Shown here in pieces: positions 1 to 6,412 of a stretch of DNA of 8,117 bases. The notes under the pieces were generated by a model, which worked only from the letters and a program-made list of their open reading frames with translations, did not search any database and had not been told where the DNA came from. The number at the start of each line of letters is the position of its first letter. Within the stretch, counting starts at the first letter, position 1. The stretch is from the NCBI GenBank assembly GCA_945889235.1, contig CAMDBK010000126.1:1-8117 (forward strand), in the 5' to 3' direction. Made by a program: the position numbers and the translations under genes. Origin of the DNA: Chitinophaga pinensis (GTDB lineage Bacteria > Bacteroidota > Bacteroidia > SXHM01).

Positions 1-2
1 AT

Positions 3-179
3 GAATATGTTTTTCTTCCTGCTGCTGACAGCATGAATATTGCTGATGAAAGCATTGTTGAAGGATCAAGTACACTTGCCGGGCAGAATTATACAATCTT
101 TATTTATCACCGTGAAGCTGGGCAATATTACGACCGCGTTATTGCCGCAAAGTTTCTGAATTCGCAACGTGATTTTTAA
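3..179 (+). CDS. C-terminal end of an unrecognised protein (partial, 5' end outside window)
   Basis: An open frame enters from the left edge (first full codon at 3) and runs 58 codons to a TAA at 177-179. The visible peptide begins EYVFLPAADSMNIADES and ends IAAKFLNSQRDF. It is soluble-looking, with alternating hydrophobic residues (YTIFIYH) and acidic stretches, and shows no transmembrane segment, lipobox or motif that I recognise. Another frame from base 1 stops at 34-36 and looks non-coding. An internal ATG at 33-35 in this frame could in principle start a 48-residue ORF, but the frame is open back to the edge, so a truncated larger gene is more likely. The gap to apaG is about 70 bp, so co-transcription is possible but not shown. 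Function unknown. Confidence 0.55.
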   Translation, partial: EYVFLPAADSMNIADESIVEGSSTLAGQNYTIFIYHREAGQYYDRVIAAKFLNSQRDF

Positions 180-228
180 CAGCTGACAAAATATTTCAAC
201 AATTCTTACGTTCATATAATTGAATCAG

Positions 229-236
229 TATACTTG
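229..236 (+). promoter_or_regulatory. Possible Bacteroidota -7 box for apaG
   Basis: TATACTTG matches the Bacteroidota -7 consensus TAnnTTTG at five of the six fixed positions and is followed by CA, as at the better boxes in this window. It ends 16 bases before the ATG at 253. No clear TTG is seen at the -33 spacing, so this is a weak call. It would lie inside the coding region if apaG began at the upstream TTG (220), which argues mildly for the later start. Confidence 0.3.
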
Positions 237-252
237 CAACGATTTTAAGAAA

Positions 253-639
253 ATGATTAACCAAATATCGGAAGGTGTTGAGATAACAGTAGAAACAGGC
301 TACGAGGAGCGCTATTCCGATGTAGACAGCGCCAATTTTGTTTTTACTTATCGTATTACTATTGAAAATAAAAATGATTTTCCGGTGCAGTTACTTACGC
401 GCCACTGGGATATTTTTGATTCTAACGGAGAGCTTACAACCGTTGATGGGGAAGGAGTGGTTGGCAAGCAGCCCGTGTTGCACCCCGGTGAGTATTACAA
501 TTACGAATCGGCATGCAACCTGAAAACAACCATGGGCAGAATGGGCGGATATTATAACATGGTACGCACTACCGATAATAAAAAACTTCGAGTTGAAATA
601 CCTGAGTTTGAACTCGCGGTGCCCTTTACGTTGAATTGA
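253..639 (+). CDS. apaG: ApaG domain protein (Co2+/Mg2+ efflux protein ApaG family)
   Basis: A 128-residue single-domain protein of the ApaG family, which has a fibronectin-III-like beta-sandwich fold. The diagnostic block GEGVVGKQP is at residues 66-74, followed by LHPGEYYNYESACNL and the glycine-rich GRMGGYY (95-101). The N-terminus ISEGVEITVETGYEERYS matches the usual first strand. Length is typical (about 125-130). The frame is open back to a TTG at 220, but the family normally begins a few residues before the I/V-x-V-x-T strand, so the ATG at 253 is preferred. No Shine-Dalgarno is visible. The molecular role is not well settled: apaG mutants in enterobacteria show Co2+ resistance and raised Ap4A phenotypes through the apaGH operon, and the domain also occurs in some eukaryotic F-box proteins. 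No apaH neighbour is present, so the efflux name is inherited by family only. Confidence 0.93.
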   Translation: MINQISEGVEITVETGYEERYSDVDSANFVFTYRITIENKNDFPVQLLTRHWDIFDSNGELTTVDGEGVVGKQPVLHPGEYYNYESACNLKTTMGRMGGYYNMVRTTDNKKLRVEIPEFELAVPFTLN

Positions 640-646
640 ATCATAT

Positions 647-716
647 CGTTATGCTGAACTTGTTTCAGCATCTCATTAACTATAAACCATGACCCTGAAA
701 CAAGTTCAGGGTGACG
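647..716 (+). repeat. Palindromic intergenic repeat of two inverted units
   Basis: Two copies of one unit face each other. CTGAACTTGTTTCAG (654-668) recurs as its exact reverse complement at 695-709, and the match extends outward to CGTTA at 647 against TGACG ending at 716 with a few changes. Each unit is itself a hairpin: TGCTGAA/TTCAGCA (652-658, 664-670) and CCCTGAA/TTCAGGG (693-699, 705-711), each with a 5-base loop. The element fills most of the apaG-oxidoreductase gap. It resembles the dispersed REP-like intergenic palindromes I recall from Bacteroidota genomes, which often yield spurious peptides; only one copy is visible here, so dispersal is inferred. No T-run follows, so it is not a standard terminator, although the RNA hairpins could protect or attenuate the transcript. 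Confidence 0.8.
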
Positions 717-724
717 AACAACAC

Positions 725-1858
725 ATGAACCGGAGTTTTTGGGAAAACGAAACTTTCTTTAACCACATTGATGTCTGCATTATCGGTAGCGGTATTGTAG
801 GACTTTCGGCTGCGTATTATTTAAAGAAAAATAATCCTGAACTTAAAGTCTTAATTCTTGAACGCGGAATACTTCCCAGTGGCGCAAGTACTAAGAATGC
901 AGGTTTCGCTTGTTTCGGAAGTCCTTCTGAATTATTAGATGATTTGAAAATTAACACCGAAGAAAAAGTTTTCTCTCTTGTTGGCAAACGTTTTAAGGGT
1001 TTGCAATTGCTGCGCGAAAATCTTGGTGATTCAACTATTGGTTTTGTACAAACCGGTGGATTTGAAATTTTCGGAAAAGATGATGCTGCATTTTATGATG
1101 AATGCATTTCAAAATTGGATTACCTGAATCAACAGATTTTAAAAACCACAGGAATAAAAAACTGTTTCCGTAAAGCCGATGAAAAGATTGCTGACTTTGG
1201 TTTTGCCAATGTGGAACACATTATTGAAAGTACTGCTGAAGGACAGGTGAACACAGGGAAAATGATGGCGGAGTTGCTTAGAAAAGTTCAGAGTTTAGGT
1301 GTTATTATTCTTAACGCAACTGAAGTGCAGACTTTTGAAAAAACAGAAAAAGGTGTTGTTCTCCATTGTACTAATAACCTTGAACTGAAAACAAAAAAAC
1401 TGCTGGCAGCCACCAATGGTTTTGCAAAACAACTGTTGCCTGAATTAGATGTAAAGCCTGCACGTGCGCAGGTTTTGATTACAGAACCAATTGAAAATTT
1501 AAAAGTGAACGGAGTTTTCCATTACGATAAGGGCTATTATTATTTTCGTAATGCGGGTAACCGCATTCTATTTGGTGGCGGACGCAATCTTGATTTTAAA
1601 ACGGAAGAAACAACTGAGTTTGGTTTGACTGAAAAAGTACAACAGAAATTAGAAGAAATTCTACACACTGTTATACTACCCGGAACAACATGTAAAATTG
1701 AACAACGCTGGAGCGGTATTATGGGAGTGGGAGAGGAGAAGACAACAAATTTAAAACAAGTATCACCCAACGTTTATTGCGCTGTGCGTATGGGCGGCAT
1801 GGGCGTTGCATTGGGCACGCTTATTGGCAAAGAAGCTGCTGAGATGGTTTCAGGTTAA
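725..1858 (+). CDS. FAD-dependent oxidoreductase, DAO (D-amino-acid oxidase-like) family
   Basis: A 377-residue cytoplasmic flavoprotein of the DAO superfamily (glycine/sarcosine/D-amino-acid oxidase-like). The N-terminal Rossmann segment DVCIIGSGIVGLSAAYYL has the dinucleotide-binding GxGxxG at residues 21-26, and the acidic residue closing the second strand is E46 in LILERG. GASTKNAG (53-60) is the flavin-contact loop. The C-terminus has the second FAD-binding segment, RMGGMGVALGTLIGKEAAE (from residue 355), after RWSGIMG. There is no signal peptide or membrane helix. The substrate cannot be read from sequence; amine or amino-acid oxidation or dehydrogenation is the family expectation. The frame stays open to an ATG at 689, but those 12 extra codons (MTLKQVQGDEQH) are mostly the palindromic repeat, so the ATG at 725 is chosen. 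The gene lies 85 bp after apaG and converges on smpB. Confidence 0.85.
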   Translation: MNRSFWENETFFNHIDVCIIGSGIVGLSAAYYLKKNNPELKVLILERGILPSGASTKNAGFACFGSPSELLDDLKINTEEKVFSLVGKRFKGLQLLRENLGDSTIGFVQTGGFEIFGKDDAAFYDECISKLDYLNQQILKTTGIKNCFRKADEKIADFGFANVEHIIESTAEGQVNTGKMMAELLRKVQSLGVIILNATEVQTFEKTEKGVVLHCTNNLELKTKKLLAATNGFAKQLLPELDVKPARAQVLITEPIENLKVNGVFHYDKGYYYFRNAGNRILFGGGRNLDFKTEETTEFGLTEKVQQKLEEILHTVILPGTTCKIEQRWSGIMGVGEEKTTNLKQVSPNVYCAVRMGGMGVALGTLIGKEAAEMVSG

Positions 1859-1859
1859 A

Positions 1860-1875
1860 GCATTTTTTTAAATGC
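1860..1875. terminator. Weak hairpin between convergent genes, possible terminator
   Basis: GCATTT (1860-1865) and AAATGC (1870-1875) form a perfect 6-bp stem around TTTT, starting one base after the oxidoreductase stop. The stem is AT-rich and no clean T-run follows on either strand, so it is a poor intrinsic terminator. The rest of the convergent gap to 1986 is very AT-rich, with no better candidate for either gene. Confidence 0.25.
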
Positions 1876-1986
1876 ACACTAAATGTGGCCTCATATAGAA
1901 ATGAGAGAGGCTGTAAAAATCAAATTAATAATTATTCTTTTAATTTTTTATTACCAAAGATAATTTTGAGCCTAATAAAGCTATTA

Positions 1987-2460
1987 TTATCGTTTATTTT
2001 TCATCGCCCTGTCAATGTTACGCTTGGCGTCTTTTCCTTTAATGTCTTCGCGCTTATCGTAAATCTTTTTGCCTTTTGCCAGTGCAATTTCTAATTTGGC
2101 ATAACCGCTTTCACTGATAAATAGTCGCGTTGGAATAATGGCAAGCCCTTTATCCTTCAGCTTTTCTGAAAGTTTGTGCAATTCTTTTTTAGTAAGTAAA
2201 AGTTTGCGGTCACGTTTAGGGTCTAAGTTGTTATAAGATGCTTCGGTGTAGTTTGAAATGTGCAGATTTTTTACCCACAATTCATGATCAAGAAAAATAC
2301 AATATGCATCTGAAATGTTGGTCTGCTTATCGCGTATCGATTTTATTTCCGGTCCGGTGAGCTGAATTCCTGCAACATATTTTTCCAGAAATGCATACTC
2401 GAAAGATGCTTTTCTGTTTTTATTAATATTCTCAGATTGTGGTTTTGACGCGGGCTTCAT
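1987..2460 (-). CDS. smpB: SsrA-binding protein SmpB
   Basis: SmpB binds tmRNA (SsrA) and delivers it to stalled ribosomes for trans-translation; its body sits against the tRNA-like domain and its tail enters the mRNA channel. With the chosen start the protein has 157 residues, normal for the family. Family blocks: NRKASFEY (15-22), GIQLTGPEIKSIR (31-43, usual form GTEVKSLR, so the T-to-P change is a small variant), HISNY (67-71), KRDRKLLL (82-89), and the basic tail GKKIYDKRE...KGKDAKRNIDRAMKNKR (130-157). Two starts are possible. ATG at 2460 sits one base after the rel stop codon; ATG at 2472 adds four residues (MQIK) and overlaps rel by 11 bp. The first is preferred because the N-terminal region before NRKAS is variable and already long. 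The ssrA gene itself is not in this window. Confidence 0.95.
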   Translation of the reverse strand: MKPASKPQSENINKNRKASFEYAFLEKYVAGIQLTGPEIKSIRDKQTNISDAYCIFLDHELWVKNLHISNYTEASYNNLDPKRDRKLLLTKKELHKLSEKLKDKGLAIIPTRLFISESGYAKLEIALAKGKKIYDKREDIKGKDAKRNIDRAMKNKR

Positions 2461-2461
2461 C

Positions 2462-4702
2462 TTAATTTGCATCCATGCGTCTGACTGTTTCTACGCCTTT
2501 TACTTTTTTTAGATTAGTTACCAGATTGGTTAGGTGTTTGGTGTCATGGACATAAACTGTAACAGTGCCGTCAAAAGTGCCGTCATGCCCGTCAAAACTG
2601 ATAGAGCGCATGTTTACATGAAGTTCGTTTGAAATTATTTTTGTGATGTTGTTTACAATTCCCACATCATCAATTCCTGTGATTTTAAGTCCGGCAAGAA
2701 AGGCAATGGATTCTTTGCTCGTCCATTTTGCTTTGATAACACGGTAAGCATGTTTCGACATAAGTTGTATTGCATTCGGGCAACTTACACGATGAATTTT
2801 TATTCCTTCATTAATAGTAATAAATCCAAAAACATCATCACCGGGAATAGGATTGCAGCATTTTGAAAGTGTATAATCTAACTTTTCTAAATTATCGCCA
2901 ATCAGCAGCTGGGTTGGTTTTCCGTTCAGGTCAGAAACAAGGTTTTCAAGATTTTGAGGTTTTTCTTCCTTCTCTTTTGTTCCGGGCATAAATTTTCTCA
3001 GATACCCAAACCATCCTTTTTTATCAGGGTCTTCCAGCGCCTCTTTTAAATCATGCAGTTCAATATTTTTCTTCGCTATGCGGTAATAAAAATCAAGCGG
3101 ACTTAACACTTTGTAATATTTTACCAAGCGGTTGATAGTGTTGTTATCCGTCTTCACTTTCAGGTTACGAAGTTTGCGATCAAAAATTTCTTTACCTTCC
3201 TCTGCAAGCTGCCGTTTCTCATCTTTCAGCGCCTGTTTTATTTTTGATTTTGCTTTGCCGGTTACTACAAAATTCAGCCAGTCTTCTTTCGGATATTGTT
3301 TGGAGGAAGTAAGGATTTCAATCTGGTCGCCACTTTTAAGTTTGTAACTGAGTGGCATCAGTTTGTTATTGATTTTTGCACCAATGCATTTCATTCCAAC
3401 TTCGGAGTGTACTTCAAATGCAAAGTCAAGTGAAGTGGCACCAACAGGAAGGGTTCTTAGTTCACCCTTTGGTGTAAAGACAAAAATTTCTTCGGCAAAA
3501 AGATTGAGCTTGAAATCGTCAATAAAATCTAATGCGTTCGGGTCAGGATTCTCCAGCACTTCCCGTATTTTTCCAATCCATTCCTCCAACGCATTTTCAC
3601 CATTTCCATCTTTGTATTTCCAGTGGGCAGCAAGACCTTTTTCGGCAATATCATCCATGCGCTTGGTGCGAATCTGCACTTCAACCCATTGTCCGGTGCT
3701 GCTCATTACCGTTGTGTGCAATGATTCGTAGCCGTTGGATTTTGGTGTTGAAATCCAGTCGCGCATGCGTTCAGTATTCGGAACATAATGGTCAGAAACA
3801 ATAGAATAGGTTCGCCAGCAATCTGATTTTTCGTTTTCGGGCGTTGAATTTAAAATGATGCGGATGGCAAACAGGTCGTACACTTCCTCAAAAGGAACTT
3901 CCTGTTTTTTCATCTTTTTATAAATAGAATAAATGCTTTTTGTGCGCCCTTTTATATCAAAATCAAGTCCCGCTTCATTTAGCGAATTCATTATCGGGAA
4001 ACTGAATTTATTGATAAAACGCTGACGCTGCCGTTGTGATTCTTTTAGCTTGTTTGAAATGGATTCATAAACTTCCGGCTCGGTGTATTTAAGCGAGAGG
4101 TCTTCCATTTCTGTTTTAATGGCGTAGAGTCCAAGTCTGTGTGCAAGCGGAGCGTAGAGGTATAATGTTTCAGAGGCAATTTTCAATTGCTTGTCGCGCG
4201 CCATTGAATCCAGCGTGCGCATATTGTGTAATCTGTCGGCAAGTTTTATAAGTATAACGCGCACATCACTGCTAAGTGTTAGCAGCATTTTTCGGAAATT
4301 CTCTGCCTGAATAGATGATGTTGCGGAAGTGTGGTCAAAAACGCCAGAAATCTTCGTAAGTCCATCAATAATGGCTGTAACCTTGTCGCCAAACATGCTG
4401 CGAATATCTTCCAGTGTGATATGCGTGTCTTCCACAACATCATGCAACAGCGCGCAAACAATGGATTTTGCACCTAAACCAATTTCACTTGTAACAATTT
4501 CAGCAACGGCAAGCGGATGATAGATGTAAGGCTCGCCTGATTTCCTGCGCATGTCTTTATGCGCTTCCAATGCTACATCAAAGGCCTTGCGTATCATTTG
4601 CAAATCACCTTTGGCCTGATAGCGCTTGGTGGAGCGAAGAAGGTGACGGTAGGCTTTGAGAATTTCTTTTTTCTCTGCTTCTAAATCTATCGTAATTTCC
4701 AT
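2462..4702 (-). CDS. rel: Bifunctional (p)ppGpp synthetase/hydrolase, long RelA/SpoT homologue
   Basis: This 746-residue long RSH enzyme makes (p)ppGpp from ATP and GTP/GDP and degrades it, controlling the stringent response. The HD hydrolase domain (about 40-200) is intact: H62 in YHPL, H87-D88 and E91-D92 in LLHDVVEDT, and KLADRLHN at 153-160. The synthetase domain (about 245-365) has GRTKSIYSIYKKM (252-264), RMRDWISTPKSNGYESLH (312-329) and EVQIRT (341-346). The R-x-(K/R)-D form at 312-315, rather than the acidic ExDD of synthetase-only RelA, fits a bifunctional enzyme. A TGS domain follows (FVFTPKGELRTLPVGATSLDFAF, 407-429), then a helical segment, a Cys-containing conserved region (LSKCCNPIPGDD, 612-623; RVSCPNA, 638-644) and a C-terminal ACT domain (about 670-744). 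No truncation or frameshift. It is first in a two-gene unit with smpB. Confidence 0.96.
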   Translation of the reverse strand: MEITIDLEAEKKEILKAYRHLLRSTKRYQAKGDLQMIRKAFDVALEAHKDMRRKSGEPYIYHPLAVAEIVTSEIGLGAKSIVCALLHDVVEDTHITLEDIRSMFGDKVTAIIDGLTKISGVFDHTSATSSIQAENFRKMLLTLSSDVRVILIKLADRLHNMRTLDSMARDKQLKIASETLYLYAPLAHRLGLYAIKTEMEDLSLKYTEPEVYESISNKLKESQRQRQRFINKFSFPIMNSLNEAGLDFDIKGRTKSIYSIYKKMKKQEVPFEEVYDLFAIRIILNSTPENEKSDCWRTYSIVSDHYVPNTERMRDWISTPKSNGYESLHTTVMSSTGQWVEVQIRTKRMDDIAEKGLAAHWKYKDGNGENALEEWIGKIREVLENPDPNALDFIDDFKLNLFAEEIFVFTPKGELRTLPVGATSLDFAFEVHSEVGMKCIGAKINNKLMPLSYKLKSGDQIEILTSSKQYPKEDWLNFVVTGKAKSKIKQALKDEKRQLAEEGKEIFDRKLRNLKVKTDNNTINRLVKYYKVLSPLDFYYRIAKKNIELHDLKEALEDPDKKGWFGYLRKFMPGTKEKEEKPQNLENLVSDLNGKPTQLLIGDNLEKLDYTLSKCCNPIPGDDVFGFITINEGIKIHRVSCPNAIQLMSKHAYRVIKAKWTSKESIAFLAGLKITGIDDVGIVNNITKIISNELHVNMRSISFDGHDGTFDGTVTVYVHDTKHLTNLVTNLKKVKGVETVRRMDAN

Positions 4703-4736
4703 TTCCTTATAACAATTCTCTTTTTTGCGAGGAGTG

Positions 4737-4744
4737 TAAAGTTA
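4737..4744 (-). promoter_or_regulatory. Probable Bacteroidota -7 promoter box for rel-smpB
   Basis: On the minus strand TAACTTTA, followed by CA, matches TAnnTTTG except for the last base. It ends 34 bases before the rel ATG, leaving a short leader. The possible -33 element is only TTTA at the right distance (about 4766-4763), so the upstream half is weak. A short AAGGAA lies two bases before the ATG, too close to act as a normal Shine-Dalgarno. Confidence 0.45.
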
Positions 4745-4893
4745 GCGATTTTAGAATTATGTATAAACACATTTCCAGGTTAAGAGTCAGAAAAATATCA
4801 TCCAGAAGTTATCTGATTGGAAATTTTTCGCCAAGGAAAATGAAAGAAGTAAAACCTTTATCAGTGGAGGATTGAGGTTTGATTGCACCGGAT

Positions 4894-5520
4894 TTAATAC
4901 CCCGACATCAGCTTAATTGCTTGCGCCACTTCGTTTTCAACGGGTTCGTAAATAAATATGGCGCGCATTTCATTGTTCTCAGTAAGGAAATCAATTCCGC
5001 GCTGCATATACAGGTATTCACCTACATAACGTTCCTGAATTATTTCAGGATACCCCATTGTCTTTTTTATTTTTTCGCCTGAACTGTGGAAGCTGATATT
5101 ATTACTGCCTGCAGTGAATTTGTTGTAAAAAACATCATCATAGCCATAAGAAGTTAGTACCATATATACTAACTGATTGTTGCGGAAATAAAGTTTATAA
5201 ACCGGATAATCCACTTTCGCATCGCAATCGTTGTTGTATTTGAAAACACGGTCGTAGTGGGTGTTGTAGCAAAGTTCCTGACTTATATTTTTCCCGAATT
5301 TCACTACTTCTTCATATTGTTCCTGTTCGTAGCTTCTTGATTTTTCAGGCATACCCAATATTTCAATTGCTTTTTCAGTGCTAATTCCAAGTACTAATTC
5401 TCCAACGCCCTTTCCTGGAGTAATTTGGTTGTAATTTATTGCAATTGGTTTATTTTTATTTTGTGCAAAAGCGACAGTAAAAACTGTTGTCAATACAAAT
5501 AGAACTAGGAAATTTTTCAT
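4894..5520 (-). CDS. Hypothetical exported protein with two similar halves (BamE/SmpA-like pattern)
   Basis: I do not recognise a named family. The 208-residue product begins with a clear Sec signal peptide (MKNFLVLFVLTTVFTVAFA, likely cleaved before Q20) and has no lipobox cysteine, so it should be periplasmic or secreted. The mature part holds two related modules. The first, ISTEKAIEILGMPE (46-59) with YKLYFRNNQLVYMVL (108-122), is echoed by SSGEKIKKTMGYPE (146-159) with GIDFLTENNEMRAIFI (175-190). The pattern 'S-x-E-K ... L/M-G-x-P-E ... F-x-x-N-N-x-L/M' resembles the G-S-x-E-x-V-x-x-x-L-G-x-P helix-turn of BamE/SmpA-OmlA-like small domains; that link is inference. C84 and C99 flank an insert in the first module and could form a disulfide. 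It is divergent from the DUF4476 gene and separate from rel by 191 bp, in which I see no terminator or further gene. Confidence 0.75.
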   Translation of the reverse strand: MKNFLVLFVLTTVFTVAFAQNKNKPIAINYNQITPGKGVGELVLGISTEKAIEILGMPEKSRSYEQEQYEEVVKFGKNISQELCYNTHYDRVFKYNNDCDAKVDYPVYKLYFRNNQLVYMVLTSYGYDDVFYNKFTAGSNNISFHSSGEKIKKTMGYPEIIQERYVGEYLYMQRGIDFLTENNEMRAIFIYEPVENEVAQAIKLMSGY

Positions 5521-5600
5521 TTTTAATTTTTTCTAGATAGCAATTTAACGTATCCGTTTATAAAAAGGTTGCCCTTTCTTCGGTAAACAAAAGGTTTCAG

Positions 5601-5652
5601 AGTTTGGCATGAAATTGGTTTTGTTCTCACCAAACTAAAAACGGAGGTCAAA
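5601..5652 (+). promoter_or_regulatory. Structured leader and strong ribosome binding site of the DUF4476 gene
   Basis: Just before the ATG at 5653, GGAGG (5643-5647) with 5-base spacing is the only strong Shine-Dalgarno in the window. Upstream, AGTTTGG (5601-5607) can pair with CCAAACT (5630-5636), or TTGGT (5615-5619) can pair with ACCAA (5629-5633). The two hairpins share bases and exclude each other. No TAnnTTTG box was found in the 132-bp gap (5521-5652) between the two divergent secreted-protein genes for either direction, so their promoters remain unassigned. Whether the hairpins act in RNA or mark a DNA-binding site is not known. Confidence 0.45.
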
Positions 5653-6339
5653 ATGAAACGCATAATTATTACACTAATCATCAATTTAAGTTCAGCTTTG
5701 CTTTATGCAAACCAATTATCAACACTTAACCTTACTATGGCAGACCATGCAAATTATGAAATTATTTTCAATAACCAGTTTTTCGGAAACAATGGAAGTA
5801 ATTTTTTAATGAGCAATATTATACCGGGACGTTATCCCTTGACCCTTGCTAAAATTATTCCCGGTCAATGGGGTTTACAAAAGAAGGTAATTTATAATGG
5901 AGTGATTGATATTCCTGCATGTTCAAATGTAAATGCATTGGTTGACTGCTTCTACAGGTTACAACTCACTTATTTACCTATTGTTTATACCAATCCTTAC
6001 ACCCCCGATCATTGTACAACAACTGCAACAGGTTATTATCAACCGATGCCGATGGGAATGAATCCTGTATCTTTTAGTCAACTGAAAAACACAATTAACA
6101 ACCAGTGGTTCGAAAGCGGAAAACTAATGGTTGCCAAACAAGCAATAATGAGCAATAACATAACTTCAGCACAGGTTGCAGAATTGATGCAACTGTTCAG
6201 TTTTGAAAGTTCAAAGCTGGAAATTGCTAAACTGGCTTTTGCTAATACGATTGACAAACAGAACTACTACATTGTAAATAATGAATTCTGGTTTTCAAGT
6301 AGTGTGGGGGAGTTGAACCAGTTTATAAGTCGCATGTAG
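5653..6339 (+). CDS. Secreted DUF4476-domain protein
   Basis: A 228-residue exported protein of unknown function. A signal peptide covers about residues 1-19 (MKRIIITLIINLSSALLYA), with no lipobox. Residues about 22-92 form a small beta-rich region (YEIIFNNQFFG...IIPGRYPLTLAKI...VIYNGVIDIP) like the PEGA-like N-terminal part often paired with this domain. After a Pro/Thr/Tyr-rich linker (about 110-137), the C-terminal about 90 residues fit DUF4476: FSQLKNTINNQWFESGKLMVAKQAI, then NITSAQVAELMQLFSFESSKLEIAKLAF, then D-x-x-NYYIV-x-x-x-FWFSSSVGELNQFI. These are the repeated 'F-x-F-x-x-S-K-L/E' helices seen in this Bacteroidota family. Cysteines at 90, 99 and 121 may be oxidised outside the cytoplasm. 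Translation should be efficient given GGAGG five bases upstream. It is monocistronic: a strong terminator follows 29 bp after the stop. Confidence 0.85.
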   Translation: MKRIIITLIINLSSALLYANQLSTLNLTMADHANYEIIFNNQFFGNNGSNFLMSNIIPGRYPLTLAKIIPGQWGLQKKVIYNGVIDIPACSNVNALVDCFYRLQLTYLPIVYTNPYTPDHCTTTATGYYQPMPMGMNPVSFSQLKNTINNQWFESGKLMVAKQAIMSNNITSAQVAELMQLFSFESSKLEIAKLAFANTIDKQNYYIVNNEFWFSSSVGELNQFISRM

Positions 6340-6368
6340 TGGCTGTATTGAAATTAGAAAACATAAAA

Positions 6369-6395
6369 CCTCCTGCCTTGAGCAGGAGGCTTTTT
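6369..6395 (+). terminator. Strong intrinsic terminator after the DUF4476 gene
   Basis: CCTCCTGC (6369-6376) and GCAGGAGG (6382-6389) form a perfect GC-rich 8-bp stem with the 5-base loop CTTGA, followed by C and five T (6391-6395). AAAA precedes the stem. This is a textbook rho-independent terminator. It ends only 18 bases before the dtd start codon. Confidence 0.92.
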
Positions 6396-6406
6396 ATTTA
6401 ATTTTG
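6378..6406 (+). promoter_or_regulatory. Bacteroidota-type promoter for dtd, overlapping the terminator
   Basis: TAATTTTG (6399-6406) matches the -7 consensus TAnnTTTG exactly and is followed by CA. TTG at 6378-6380, in the terminator loop, sits 18 bases upstream, close to the usual -33 spacing. The box ends six bases before the dtd ATG (6413), so transcription should begin at or almost at the start codon. Confidence 0.6.
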
Positions 6407-6412
6407 CAGCAA

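Noticed and set aside
689..724. Upstream ATG as start of the oxidoreductase
   Set aside because: The 12 extra codons are translated from the palindromic repeat; the FAD-binding fold begins soon after the ATG at 725.
1888..1911. GCCTC/GAGGC inverted repeat considered as a terminator of the oxidoreductase or smpB
   Set aside because: The stem is five pairs with an internal bulge, and no T-run follows on either strand.
1859..1986. The AT-rich gap beside smpB considered for the ssrA (tmRNA) gene
   Set aside because: At 128 bp it is too short for a tmRNA of about 350-400 bases, and no tRNA-like acceptor end or peptide tag reading frame is visible.
1885..2094. Plus-strand ORF of 69 codons beginning in the convergent gap
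   Set aside because: Its second half is antisense to the conserved smpB C-terminus and the first half is translated AT-rich spacer; no family resemblance.
3132..3804. Several plus-strand open frames of 70-120 codons opposite rel
   Set aside because: They are antisense to the conserved synthetase and TGS regions of rel, are rich in Ser/Phe/Cys as expected of shadow frames, and show no motif or start signal.
4879..5082. Plus-strand ORF of 67 codons, and a minus-strand ORF at 4279-4473
   Set aside because: Both lie opposite or out of frame with better-supported genes (the exported protein and the rel HD domain) and have no independent support.
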